A stretch of DNA of 64,000 nt from Lachnospiraceae bacterium (GCA_017416465.1 JAFQCK010000166.1:1-64000); one strand, 5' to 3'. Positions 18,822-27,054 are shown, counted from the stretch's first letter. Translations and numbers: made by a program. The notes: generated from the sequence alone by a model not told the origin.

Positions 18822-19064
18822 TCAATACTCTCTACATAGCTTTTCTAACAACTCAAAATTGTTAGTTCTTTTTGCTAACGCTGTTAAGTTACCATTGTGT
18901 ATTTTATGTCTATATACAATTTCGGCATTTTTTATTATTCTATTTTTCTGTCTATTAACCTCTCTGCTCTCAGCTTGCAATAAATATTTATAATTCATAT
19001 TTTTTTCTTTATTAATATCTATTTTCACTAATTGACTACTAGGGACCGGTATCATATTATTCAT
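18822..19064 (-). CDS. Small basic hypothetical protein of an HTH islet
   Basis: An 80-residue lysine- and asparagine-rich protein with no membrane segment and no recognisable domain. The ATG at 19064 is preferred because AAGGGG lies 6 nt upstream; an in-frame extension of 16 codons would be encoded by the terminator hairpin at 19081-19110. The amphipathic C-terminal half could form helices. It follows a resolvase-type HTH protein on the same strand, with two direct repeats and a hairpin in between. I do not recognise it; a regulatory or plasmid/transposon-derived role is possible. Confidence 0.55.
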   Translation of the reverse strand: MNNMIPVPSSQLVKIDINKEKNMNYKYLLQAESREVNRQKNRIIKNAEIVYRHKIHNGNLTALAKRTNNFELLEKLCREY

Positions 19065-19080
19065 AATAATCCCCTTATCC

Positions 19081-19110
19081 AAAAAATGACAGAGACTAAT
19101 AGTCTCTGCC
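19081..19110 (-). terminator. Hairpin with T-run between the HTH gene and the small basic gene
   Basis: CAGAGACTA (19090-19098) and TAGTCTCTG (19100-19108) are perfect 9-bp arms around one central base. On the minus strand they are followed by six T residues (19081-19086), an intrinsic terminator or attenuator positioned directly before the ribosome-binding site of the gene starting at 19064. Confidence 0.75.
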
Positions 19111-19116
19111 ATCTGC

Positions 19117-19187
19117 TAACTTGCTCATTTTAGGGCTGTGCATCACCCACTAATAACTTGCTCATTTATAAGGCTGTGCATCACCTT
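19117..19187. repeat. Two direct repeats with 37-bp period
   Basis: The word TAACTTGCTCATTT is followed after a short variable part by GGCTGTGCATCACC. It occurs at 19117-19148 and again from 19154. The copies differ only by a small insertion and substitution near the middle. They sit in the transcribed spacer after the HTH gene and before the hairpin at 19081-19110. Confidence 0.8.
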
Positions 19188-19221
19188 CTACAGATAGTAT
19201 ACTATTTCTATATTATTTTAG

Positions 19222-19500
19222 TCAAATAATTTTCAATTTTTTATTCATTTTATCATAACACGCCTTATAACGATATGCTGTTCTCCTACTAATATCACAC
19301 TCATTTGCAATCTCCATAATAGTCATACCTTTTTCATATTTCATAACAAAATCATTATAAGAAGTCATCCATGCATCATTATGTTTCTTACGTCCGGCCG
19401 GTTTTGTGTTCTTATATTTTTCTAATTCCTCACGTAATATCCTATTCTCTGTTTCCAATTCTGATATATACTTCATTGCTTTTTCTAATGTATCAATCAT
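19222..19500 (-). CDS. Coiled-coil protein with resolvase-type helix-turn-helix
   Basis: A 92-residue protein with an N-terminal coiled-coil of about 30 residues followed by a basic G-R-K-K-H linker and a helix-turn-helix (about 55-82) with the pattern MTIMEIANECDISRRTAYRY, typical of the DNA-binding domain of Hin/resolvase recombinases and related regulators. There is no catalytic serine recombinase domain. It therefore looks like a stand-alone DNA-binding protein, possibly descended from a mobile element. It starts 119 nt upstream of the 3' end of the antiporter remnant and is separated from the next gene by repeats and a hairpin. Confidence 0.65.
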   Translation of the reverse strand: MIDTLEKAMKYISELETENRILREELEKYKNTKPAGRKKHNDAWMTSYNDFVMKYEKGMTIMEIANECDISRRTAYRYKACYDKMNKKLKII

Positions 19501-19618
19501 ACTTGCTCCAATGTGCCATATTTTATTGATACTATAATAACTTTAATTTTATGTTGTGTCAAATTATTTTTGTCACATTTTTGTTTTTTCCAATCGTATT
19601 AAGTACAATTGTATTACT

Positions 19619-20390
19619 CTAGTCATCATTTTCCATTTCTAACAATTTTTTATATAATCTATCAATACAAATGGCTCCAAAAGGTGCAGTCAATAAAATA
19701 GACACTACTGCAATCGTCAAAGCTAACTCTCCACACGCTAATCCCATTGCAAGCGGTATTGTTCCTATTCCTGCCTGTACAGTCGCTTTTGGTGTATAAG
19801 CCACTACACAAAATAATCTCTCTTTTTTATTTAATTTTGTTTTAATAAGTGATACTGCTACTCCTGTCATTCGGAAAACCAAAGCTATTATTACTAAAAT
19901 AATAACCATAATTCCTGCTGACACAGCATATTTTAAATCTACTGCTATTCCTACCAATACAAATAAAAATACTTCTGCAAATAGCCATAGTTTATTATAT
20001 TTAACAGATAATCTTTTAGCTAATACATTATATTTTTGATTAATAATTATTCCCATACTCATAATAGCAAGAAGTCCTGATATCGTAACAATTCCTTCCA
20101 ATCATTTCAATGCATGCAGGTACAAAACACATAAGCACTGCTGGTCTTCCGACTTTCTTTAAATCTGAAATATTAAGTGACAATCCTGCCCTTGTTAAAA
20201 TAATTACTAAAGCAATTTGACGTAAATCTGCTGATATTAATAAAATTGATTCATCAACCAAATCAAAGCAATGTGGGCTAATTATAATTCCTGTAATAAT
20301 CATTCCTAAAATACTTGGCAGTTTCATCTTTGAAAATATCCATCCTGCTAATAAACCCAGTAATAAAATAATAGCAATACTTGTTAACAT
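19619..20390 (-). pseudogene. Cation/proton antiporter gene with internal deletion and frame shift
   Basis: Two overlapping reading frames encode the ends of one CPA-type cation:proton antiporter. Frame one (from the ATG at 20390) gives the first membrane helices, reading through AGWIFSKMKLPSILGMI, GLSLNISDLKKVGRP and FVPACIEM. The second frame (about 20100 to 19619) gives the last helices, beginning EGIVTISGLLAI and including FLFVLVGIAVDL and the conserved YTPKATVQAGIGT. Together they make only about 256 residues, while the family is about 390-400, so roughly 130-150 codons from the middle are missing and the reading frame changes at the junction near 20100. A single indel would not explain the length. 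The gene is controlled by the fluoride riboswitch just upstream. Confidence 0.8.
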
Positions 20391-20439
20391 ATAATTCCTC
20401 TTTTCTAAATTTTTTTACAATGTTTTTATTATACACACT

Positions 20440-20535
20440 AAAAAAGCTGATAGTCTCTGCGTAATATTCGCAGAAGCCATCAGCAAAATTGCGGTTTAGG
20501 GGTTATTACCCATAGGAGAGCCTCATTCCCAATGC
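20440..20535 (-). ncRNA. Fluoride riboswitch (crcB motif) with overlapping terminator
   Basis: On the minus strand the leader carries GGGAATGAGGCTCTCC, a short optional hairpin (GGGTAATAACCC), AAACCGC, and GCTGATGGCTTCT. These match the fluoride aptamer: P1 pairs GGGA with TCTC, P3 pairs GCAA with TTGC, and the pseudoknot pairs GAGGC with GCTTC. The final GCTGATGG...CTGCG element is also the 5' arm of a long terminator (20446-20484) that ends in a T-run (20440-20445). Aptamer folding and terminator formation are therefore mutually exclusive: fluoride should turn the gene on. The downstream gene is a cation/proton antiporter, a known fluoride-riboswitch partner class. Confidence 0.9.
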
Positions 20536-20539
20536 GAGT

Positions 20540-20568
20540 ATTATAATACTTTTTAATGTAATTCTCAA
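20540..20568 (-). promoter_or_regulatory. Promoter of the fluoride riboswitch transcript
   Basis: On the minus strand TTGAGA (20563-20568) and TATAAT (20540-20545) are separated by exactly 17 bp. Initiation a few bases downstream would place the RNA 5' end right at the aptamer. The rest of the spacer up to 20721 shows nothing recognisable. Confidence 0.85.
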
Positions 20569-20721
20569 CTCTTAATTTATATTATTTCAACAAAAACAAA
20601 ACAGTTCAGACTTATACCTCAAATCTGCTCCTACATTGCTTCTTTTCGATACGGCAGAGTACCATATGCAAAAATGTAAATTCTTTTTTCTTCCCTATAC
20701 CAACTTTTTCATTTTTTACAT

Positions 20722-21348
20722 TTATATTACAACACTCTCTTCTTTTACACTCTTGAAGAGTATTATTCCTTTTATTACCAATAACAAAAACGCCACAGTT
20801 ATCGCATATGGTTCTCTTGTAATTGCTAAAAACAACACCATAAAAATATTAATCCCCATAGAAATATATGTCAAAAATTTATACTTAATTTCTGTTTTAA
20901 ATTTTACCAACAATACTTTTATAATTCCAAATATAATAATAGAAACAAACATAAACCAATATACAACTCTATTAATTAATGTTATTTCTGTGTAATCAAA
21001 TAAATTAACCGAATAAATATATTCATTCATTGTTTTCGGATAAAGTGGTAAAACAATAAGTAATAAAAAACATATATCTACTATTCCAAATAACAAATCA
21101 CAGATACCACGAATGCTGGACTTGTTTTCTTTTTCCGCTATAAAAAGCAATTTTTCTACCGATAACAAATCATCAATTGATACTGAAAAATATCCGGATA
21201 TTGCCTTTAATGAGTCAATACTCGGATATCCTTTTCCCGATTCCCATTTTGAAATAGCAGTCCTTGATACAAATAAAGCCTCTGCTAATTCTTCCTGCGT
21301 AAGCCCTCTATTCTTTCTTAATTCCTGAAGTTTTTCATAAAATTCCAT
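20722..21348 (-). CDS. XRE-family transcriptional regulator with membrane domain
   Basis: A 208-residue protein with an N-terminal Cro/C1-type HTH (about 4-60: RGLTQEELAEAL, then SRTAISKWESGKGYPSI) followed by a linker and about four membrane helices. This fused type is common in Firmicutes and may sense membrane state or a partner membrane protein. The ATG at 21348 is chosen because the four upstream in-frame codons overlap the putative ribosome-binding site (AAGGAG at the end of the previous gene). It lies 8 nt after the PAP2-family gene in the same direction and is probably co-transcribed. Target genes unknown, autoregulation likely but not visible. Confidence 0.85.
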   Translation of the reverse strand: MEFYEKLQELRKNRGLTQEELAEALFVSRTAISKWESGKGYPSIDSLKAISGYFSVSIDDLLSVEKLLFIAEKENKSSIRGICDLLFGIVDICFLLLIVLPLYPKTMNEYIYSVNLFDYTEITLINRVVYWFMFVSIIIFGIIKVLLVKFKTEIKYKFLTYISMGINIFMVLFLAITREPYAITVAFLLLVIKGIILFKSVKEESVVI

Positions 21349-21356
21349 ATTAACCT

Positions 21357-22049
21357 TCACTCCTTAGCACTTTTATCGTGTATATTTTCTTTATTAAATA
21401 TCAACACAAATACTTTATACAAACAAAATAATCCTGCACTAAGCAAAATTCCACCTACAATATCCATAAACCAATGCACACCACAAATCATTCTTCCTAT
21501 TACCATAAATACCGAAAAAACAATCGAAAAAAACTGTACAATACGTTTAACAATTTCATTATCAATTCTTCTATTCACCTGCTCAATAAGTGTTGGCATC
21601 ACGCAAAGAACTAACAATGTAGTTGATGACGGGTAAGATGTTTCCATAATTCCGTTTATAAGTATAGGCCTGTAATTAATCGGTATCATTTCAAAAATTA
21701 GATATCCAAGTATTACTATAATATAATAAATTCCCAAAATTATGATATCATAATCCACTTTAAAAAGGCTTCTTCTCTTAATTAGCTGCACAAATCCAAT
21801 TCCCCCAAATACCATACATACAAATATCGGTACTAGTCCCAACCAATCTGTTATAGTATAAATTGTCATATGAACTCCGGTCAACTTATGAAACCAACAA
21901 TTAAAAGTAGCAAATCCAATATTTGTTTTATTTTGCCCAAGTGGTTGCACATCCACAATCTGTATCAATACTGTCCATGCTACAAATAAAATAATCAACA
22001 TACTCCCTACTAACAATACTCCTTTATACTCCTTTACATTCTCTTTCAT
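21357..22049 (-). CDS. PAP2-superfamily membrane phosphatase
   Basis: A 230-residue protein with about six membrane helices. The three phosphatase motifs can be traced: Y-R-P in the first, S-Y-P-S-S-T in the second (the usual PSGH has become PSST, so the catalytic histidine of that motif is missing), and G-R-x5-H-x3-D in the third, with Arg, His and Asp in place. Family members dephosphorylate undecaprenyl diphosphate or other lipid phosphates at the outer membrane face. The altered second motif leaves activity uncertain. It precedes the XRE/membrane regulator by 8 nt in one operon. Confidence 0.8.
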   Translation of the reverse strand: MKENVKEYKGVLLVGSMLIILFVAWTVLIQIVDVQPLGQNKTNIGFATFNCWFHKLTGVHMTIYTITDWLGLVPIFVCMVFGGIGFVQLIKRRSLFKVDYDIIILGIYYIIVILGYLIFEMIPINYRPILINGIMETSYPSSTTLLVLCVMPTLIEQVNRRIDNEIVKRIVQFFSIVFSVFMVIGRMICGVHWFMDIVGGILLSAGLFCLYKVFVLIFNKENIHDKSAKE

Positions 22050-22221
22050 TTTGCTTGTCCTTTCTTTTTTAATTTTGTCTTTTGACTAATTTAAAAATAA
22101 CAAAGGACATAAAAATCATAAAGTATCGACTTATCACATCTATGACACTATTCGTCACATCAGCTTTAAACCTGATAATTTGCTAATTTTAATCAGTATT
22201 CCAACCAATAGTATTTCATTT

Positions 22222-22258
22222 TAAAAAAGATATCTTTTTTATCAGATATCTTTTAAAT
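22222..22258 (-). terminator. Terminator after the NUDIX-GNAT operon
   Basis: AAAAGATATC (22225-22234) and GATATCTTTT (22245-22254) form a perfect 10-bp stem with a 10-nt loop. On the minus strand it ends in a T-rich run. Confidence 0.8.
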
Positions 22259-22284
22259 AAATTTTACTAAAATAAAAAGTCTGT

Positions 22285-22830
22285 TTAATACTTATAATTA
22301 TCACTCAAAACCAATCTGCACTGAATCCCTTCACGTCTAACCATACCATCATTACATTCATATGGTATATCTTTTTCATATTTAAAACCAAGTTTTTTCA
22401 TAACAGTGCCTGAAGCAAAATTTTCTTTTGCATATCTCCCAACTATTTGAGTAAGATTTAACTTATTTTTTGCAAATTCAATAACTTTCTCCATTGCCTC
22501 AGTTGTATAACCTTTCCCCCAAAATTTTTTGCCAAGATTATAACCTATCTCCCAACATTTAACTTCCTCTTCATAATAAATAAGAGCCGTTCCAATTAAC
22601 TCATTTGTATCTTTCAACTCAATAGCAAATCTATACCAATCCTGTTTTTCAATTTGTCCAAGTTCAAATGCTATCCACTCTTTTGTTTTATCTATATCAT
22701 TATGACTTGTCCAAAACATATATTTAGCAACATCCGGATCACTTTCCCAACAATTAAATACATTTATAGCATCCTCTGATTTAAATGGTCGTAATATTAA
22801 TCTTTCAGTTTTTAACATAGGCGTATTCAT
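22285..22830 (-). CDS. GNAT acetyltransferase (RimJ/RimL-like)
   Basis: A 181-residue N-acetyltransferase. The start T-E-R-L-I-L-R-P-F, the middle Y-N-L-G-K-K-F-W-G-K-G-Y-T-T-E-A acetyl-CoA-binding motif and the N-x-A-S-x-x-V-M-x-K-L-G-F motif near the end are characteristic of the RimJ/RimL subgroup, which acetylates protein N-termini, amino groups of small molecules or antibiotics. The ATG at 22830 has AGAGGA 7 nt upstream and lies just past the NUDIX gene, so the two are co-transcribed. Substrate unknown. Confidence 0.9.
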   Translation of the reverse strand: MNTPMLKTERLILRPFKSEDAINVFNCWESDPDVAKYMFWTSHNDIDKTKEWIAFELGQIEKQDWYRFAIELKDTNELIGTALIYYEEEVKCWEIGYNLGKKFWGKGYTTEAMEKVIEFAKNKLNLTQIVGRYAKENFASGTVMKKLGFKYEKDIPYECNDGMVRREGIQCRLVLSDNYKY

Positions 22831-22846
22831 AAATAATTCCTCTATT

Positions 22847-23347
22847 CTATACAAATACTTCCTTTATACTATCATAATGCAAGAATATTCCCTGTTTTCC
22901 AAGTTCCTCAATCTCTTCTTTTGTAGCAAGCTTATATCCTAATGTCTCTTTTTCCTGCATTTTCAACTCACTTTCTTCAAAATCCATTTCAAAGCGATAG
23001 ATATCTACAAAATAGTTATCTCCCTCTTCTAAATTTACTCTTTTATATGAAAATACATATCCACCAGCTGCATTAGATACATCTAAACCTGTTTCTTCAA
23101 ATACTTCTCTTATTACAGCTTCTTTTGATTCCTCACCAGCCATAACTCCACCGCCTGAAACTTCCCACCAGCCCGGCGCCCATGACTTTGTCATAACTCT
23201 CTGTGTAATTAAATATCTTCCATCTGTTCTTTTAATAACACCTAAAACTGTTAAATGATATTCTCCTTCTTTAAGATTCCAGTCATTTCTTTTCATTGTA
23301 CGTCCTGTTTTCTGTTTATTTTCATCATAAATATCCCAAAATTCCAT
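22847..23347 (-). CDS. NUDIX hydrolase
   Basis: A 166-residue hydrolase with an intact Nudix box (GGVMAGEESKEA then REVFEETG) that coordinates Mg2+ and cleaves nucleoside diphosphates linked to another group. The N-terminal W-D-I-Y-D-E-N-x-x-x-T-G-R-T segment resembles IPP isomerase-like/YfcD-type NUDIX proteins, but the specificity cannot be read from sequence. It is followed by a GNAT acetyltransferase 16 nt downstream, then a terminator. The start ATG has an AAGGAAG site. Confidence 0.9.
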   Translation of the reverse strand: MEFWDIYDENKQKTGRTMKRNDWNLKEGEYHLTVLGVIKRTDGRYLITQRVMTKSWAPGWWEVSGGGVMAGEESKEAVIREVFEETGLDVSNAAGGYVFSYKRVNLEEGDNYFVDIYRFEMDFEESELKMQEKETLGYKLATKEEIEELGKQGIFLHYDSIKEVFV

Positions 23348-23458
23348 TGTTAATTCTTCCTTTCATCTGTTCGTTATTTATTAATCATATATAAATTATC
23401 ATATTAGTAACCTAAATTTCTTTATCTTTTTCATATATAATATTATCATCTTAACTAT

Positions 23459-24535
23459 TTATGCTTTAATTGCCCAACGCATCTTTGTCGATTTTGCTCT
23501 TGGATTCCTTACACATTCCTCTGTCGAAGGACGAATAACATCCCTTGCAACATCAGCATACAATCCATCTTTTTTATGCATTTTAAAATATTGCTTAACC
23601 ATTCTGTCTTCCCCCGAATGGAATGTAAGTATTGCCACTCTTCCTCTCGGTGATAAAATATCCGGTAAACTATTTAAAAACGAATCTAACACTTCAAATT
23701 CACAATTAACGTCTATTCTTAGTGCCTGAAATGTTCTTTGACAGGATTTTTTCACTGCTTCTTTTCTATCTTTTTCAGGAATAAATCGAAGCGCTTTTTC
23801 TATTATTAATTTCAAATCAGTTGTTGTCTTAATTTCATTACCTTTTTTCATCTCAAGAATAATTGCTTTTGAAATCTCTTTTGCATAAGGCTCATCCGAA
23901 TTCTCAATCAACATTCCCATCAATTCATCCTGTGATACTTCTTTTAATCTTTCTGCTGCCGAAACACCTTTTTCAGGATTTAATCTTAAGTCGAGTGGTC
24001 CTTCTACTTTATATGAAAATCCTCTCTCAGGATTGTCAATCTGCATTGATGATACACCTAAATCTGCCAAAACAAAATCAAATGTTCCTGCTTCTTCTTT
24101 AAGCTTTGCAATATCTGCGAAATTCATATTCTTAATTGTAAGAATTTTCTCATCATAACCTAATGCTTCAAGTCTTTTTTTAGTCTTCTTACTTTCAATA
24201 GGGTCTACATCCAAAGCATACATATGCCCGTTACCATCAAGACATTTTAACATCTGCTCTGTATGTCCACCATATCCTAATGTAGCATCCAAACCTTTCT
24301 CTCCCGGCTGAATTTTTAAAAAATCAAGTATTTCCTTTACACATATAGAAATATGCATTCCTGCAGGTGTACTTCCTTTACTGATAACCTTTTCTATCGT
24401 ATCAGCATATTTTTCAGGATTATGCTCCTTATATTTTTCACTAAACTTTCTTGGATGAGTTCCTTTATATCTCACTCTTCTCTTATGGGGCTTATCTTCC
24501 TGTTCATTCACATAATTGTTTATATTTTCACTCAC
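23459..24535 (-). CDS. rsmH: RsmH: 16S rRNA m4C1402 methyltransferase
   Basis: A SAM-dependent methyltransferase of about 358 residues that modifies C1402 of 16S rRNA in the ribosomal P site. The SAM-binding motif G-L-D-A-T-L-G-Y-G-G-H-T, the LADLGVSSMQ motif, F-Q-A-L-R-I and I-L-T-F-H-S-G-E-D-R are visible. It has an N-terminal basic extension of about 50 residues compared with the usual 310-residue protein. The GTG at 24535 is preferred (GGAG 9-10 nt upstream); an ATG 7 codons earlier has no ribosome-binding site. It is not in a division/cell wall cluster, so this is a stand-alone copy rather than the mraW of the dcw operon. Confidence 0.92.
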   Translation of the reverse strand: MSENINNYVNEQEDKPHKRRVRYKGTHPRKFSEKYKEHNPEKYADTIEKVISKGSTPAGMHISICVKEILDFLKIQPGEKGLDATLGYGGHTEQMLKCLDGNGHMYALDVDPIESKKTKKRLEALGYDEKILTIKNMNFADIAKLKEEAGTFDFVLADLGVSSMQIDNPERGFSYKVEGPLDLRLNPEKGVSAAERLKEVSQDELMGMLIENSDEPYAKEISKAIILEMKKGNEIKTTTDLKLIIEKALRFIPEKDRKEAVKKSCQRTFQALRIDVNCEFEVLDSFLNSLPDILSPRGRVAILTFHSGEDRMVKQYFKMHKKDGLYADVARDVIRPSTEECVRNPRAKSTKMRWAIKA

Positions 24536-24609
24536 GATTTCTAATCTCCATTTCATAGTGATTTATTGCTAATAAATCATTAATCCGTATTGTATCACAC
24601 AAAAAAAAC

Positions 24610-24710
24610 TTCGTAAAGTCGGACTAATGTACTTTTTTACTACTTGCTAAATAAGTAACAGTTCAGCCCGAAAATTCGCAAAGTCGCACTAAAGTGCTTT
24701 CCCGCTACTT
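24610..24710. repeat. Two 36-bp imperfect direct repeats
   Basis: The blocks 24610-24645 and 24675-24710 share the pattern TTCG-(T/C)-AAAGTCG-(G/C)-ACTAA-x-GT-(A/G)-CTTT...CTACTT. They are spaced 65 bp apart between divergent rsmH and the protease gene. Words inside them (AAAGTCGCA, GTTCAGC, TTCGCA) recur at 16480-16520 and 31002-31012, suggesting a dispersed intergenic family. Confidence 0.6.
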
Positions 24711-24848
24711 AAATATTATTTTTTTATAAAGTCATAGTTTTTTTATATAAAATAGATATAATAAATATAAACTTAAATTTTATATGTAATCCCAGATTAT
24801 TTAAAAAGAAGTTAAGTTCGATAAAATCGCTCGGAAAAGAGGTATATT

Positions 24849-25538
24849 ATGTTTTTAGATTATTGGTATCTTGTGCTTGTTGTTCCTACACTTATTTTAG
24901 GTATGATAGCACAATACAAGGTTTCTTCAACTTTTAAAAAGTATTCAAGAGTAGCTTCAAGCAGAGGATACACTGCAAGCGAAGTAGCTAAGATGATTTT
25001 AGAACGAAACGGATTATATGATATAAGAGTCACAAGAACAAGCGGTAACCTAACAGATAATTATAATCCTCAAACTAAAACCGTAAGTTTATCAGAATCA
25101 GTTTATGACAGTCGTTCTGTTGCCGCCATTGGTGTTGCGGCTCACGAAGTAGGTCATGCAATTCAGCATGCAAAAGAATATACACCTATAAAAATCAGAA
25201 CCGCTATCATTCCTATAACAAACTTTGGCTCAAGACTTTCTCCAATTTTAATACTTTTAGGTATTCTTTTAGGTATGCAATCGCTTGCAGTATGGGGTGT
25301 AATACTTTTTTCTACAGTAGCCGTTTTTCAATTGGTTACTCTGCCTGTTGAATTTAATGCAAGCCATCGTGCACTTTTGACACTTGGTAATGATGGTATA
25401 TTGAGTCAACAGGAATTATCCGGCGCAAAAAAAGTATTAAGCGCTGCAGCTATGACTTATGTTGCTGCATTAATCACTACACTTGCTAACCTTTTAAGGC
25501 TTATTCTAATTGTTTCAGGTGGTCGCAGAAACGATTAA
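24849..25538 (+). CDS. YugP-type membrane zinc metallopeptidase
   Basis: A 229-residue membrane protease with an N-terminal helix, the zinc-binding motif H-E-V-G-H-A-I-Q-H (about 97-105) and three or four hydrophobic segments after it, including E-F-N-A-S in the region where the third zinc ligand is expected. This matches the YugP/DUF zinc metallopeptidase family of Firmicutes, with active site at the membrane/cytosol interface. Substrates are unknown. GAGG precedes the ATG at normal distance. It is followed 65 nt later by a small cysteine-containing gene in the same direction. Confidence 0.9.
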   Translation: MFLDYWYLVLVVPTLILGMIAQYKVSSTFKKYSRVASSRGYTASEVAKMILERNGLYDIRVTRTSGNLTDNYNPQTKTVSLSESVYDSRSVAAIGVAAHEVGHAIQHAKEYTPIKIRTAIIPITNFGSRLSPILILLGILLGMQSLAVWGVILFSTVAVFQLVTLPVEFNASHRALLTLGNDGILSQQELSGAKKVLSAAAMTYVAALITTLANLLRLILIVSGGRRND

Positions 25539-25603
25539 CTTGACTATAAATTTAACATGTGTTAACATATTTGTATATATAATTCGTGAACGGAGGATGC
25601 ATT

Positions 25604-25828
25604 ATGGATACATGTGAAAAACTCGAAAAATGCCCATTCTATCAAGGTAAGATGAGCATGGAATCCGGTCTGGGCCGTATGTACAAAAGAAGATATTGTG
25701 AAGGCGATAAATTACAATGTGCAAGATATCAGATTGCAACTACAGTAGGACCTGAATTTGTAAATAATAATATTTACCCTAATATGCACGATATCGCAGA
25801 AAAGATAATTGCCGAAAACAAAAAATAA
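25604..25828 (+). CDS. Small cysteine-containing conserved-type protein
   Basis: A 74-residue soluble protein with five cysteines: Cys4, a K-C-P-F-Y motif near residue 10, and two more in the segment R-Y-C-E-G-D-K-L-Q-C-A-R-Y, which together look like a metal- or cluster-binding arrangement. The ATG at 25604 has GGAGG 7 nt upstream; an apparent upstream in-frame GTG lies inside the ribosome-binding site. I do not know a function. It follows the YugP-type protease gene and ends at a strong hairpin terminator. Confidence 0.65.
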   Translation: MDTCEKLEKCPFYQGKMSMESGLGRMYKRRYCEGDKLQCARYQIATTVGPEFVNNNIYPNMHDIAEKIIAENKK

Positions 25829-25842
25829 ATATCCTCACTTTC

Positions 25843-25892
25843 AAAAATCGAGCAGAATTCTAATATTCATAGAATTACTGCTCGATTTTTTT
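25843..25892. terminator. Bidirectional terminator
   Basis: AAAAATCGAGCAG with the following ATTCTA pairs with TAGAAT and CTGCTCGATTTTT, giving a stem of almost 20 bp between convergent genes. T-runs flank both sides. Confidence 0.88.
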
Positions 25893-25964
25893 TTCGTATT
25901 TTTTACAATTATAAGTTTTTTAATCTAATTTCTTAAGAATTATTTTTCAAAGTGATACCACTCA

Positions 25965-27020
25965 TTATAGTAATAATTTGAGCAATAACATCCCTAATAA
26001 AAATATAATACTATATCCCGTAAAACTAAGAATATACTTCTTCTTATCAGCGCCCTCAGCCTTTACATAATAATCATATGATATCATACTTGCCATAGAA
26101 GCAATAAGTGTTCCAAGGCCACCTATATCAACACCTAATAATAATTCTGTCCCATTTTTCGTAAACTTTGATAACATTATCGCAGTTGGCATATTACTAA
26201 GAAATTGACTAAGAACTATACCGGATATAAATTCATTTCCTACCACTATAGTTTTTAGCTTTGAATTAATAATCGGAATTTCAGCCAAATTTCCGACAAT
26301 AAGGAATAGAATTACAAATTTAATCAAAAGGCTATAATTAATTCCTTTAAACAAACTTCTGTCACATAAAACCATACAAACTATAACCAGGAAAAAACAA
26401 ACGGCATAGTGAATTACATCTAATACTGTAAGGATAGATAAAATAAACAAAATAGAATAAATAACAGTTTTTATTATCTTGCCTTTTTTATTACCTAATA
26501 ATAAATCGTTACAATTGTCATCTACTTTTACTGTCTTAATATCAACCTTTGTTTTATCAAACATAACTAATACAAACAGAATAACTGCTGCTAATATCGC
26601 GTATGGCATAATTACTTTTGCAAAAACAGATAAATCCAAATCATAATATTGGTATAAATATAAATTCTGAGGATTACCAATAGGTGTTACCATACAACCA
26701 AGATTTGCTGCAATGGTTTCTAATACTATTATTTTAATTAATGCTTTACTTTCAACTATTTTACCAACAATCTGAATTGTAAACGGAACAATTATTATCA
26801 ATCCTACATCATTTGTAACAAACATACTCAGAAAAAAACATACATAAATTAAAGTTCCCATAAGAACCTTATAACTTCCTGCAATACTTACCAGTTTATT
26901 TGACAACAAATTAAGATAACCCAATTTATTAAATCCTTCAACTACCCCCATGAGACAAAACAAAATTACCAGTGTACCAAAATCTATTTGTTCTAAAACA
27001 TATTTACAAAAAATCTCCAC
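25965..27020 (-). CDS. SLC13/ArsB-like anion or Na+ symporter-type permease
   Basis: A 351-residue protein with about ten membrane helices. The motifs M-V-T-P-I-G-N-P-Q-N (first half) and the second-half L-S-N-M-P-T-A-I-M segment match the ion transporter superfamily that includes SLC13 dicarboxylate carriers, NhaD and ArsB. It is a little shorter than typical (about 400-430), as the N-terminal one or two helices are not seen, but the conserved core is complete. Substrate cannot be told; citrate/dicarboxylate or metal anions are possible. It lies 34 nt downstream of the SbcC-like gene and may share that transcript. Confidence 0.85.
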   Translation of the reverse strand: MEIFCKYVLEQIDFGTLVILFCLMGVVEGFNKLGYLNLLSNKLVSIAGSYKVLMGTLIYVCFFLSMFVTNDVGLIIIVPFTIQIVGKIVESKALIKIIVLETIAANLGCMVTPIGNPQNLYLYQYYDLDLSVFAKVIMPYAILAAVILFVLVMFDKTKVDIKTVKVDDNCNDLLLGNKKGKIIKTVIYSILFILSILTVLDVIHYAVCFFLVIVCMVLCDRSLFKGINYSLLIKFVILFLIVGNLAEIPIINSKLKTIVVGNEFISGIVLSQFLSNMPTAIMLSKFTKNGTELLLGVDIGGLGTLIASMASMISYDYYVKAEGADKKKYILSFTGYSIIFLLGMLLLKLLL

Positions 27021-27054
27021 TATTAGAATTCCTTTCTTTAGTACCTTATATTAT

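Noticed and set aside
19117-19187. Second riboswitch before the small basic gene
   Set aside because: The repeats followed by a terminator suggest leader regulation, but they match no aptamer consensus I know.
20636-20995. Plus-strand hydrophobic frame near the XRE gene
   Set aside because: It is antisense to the membrane domain of the regulator and lacks a start site; hydrophobicity is a by-product of AT-rich antisense helices.
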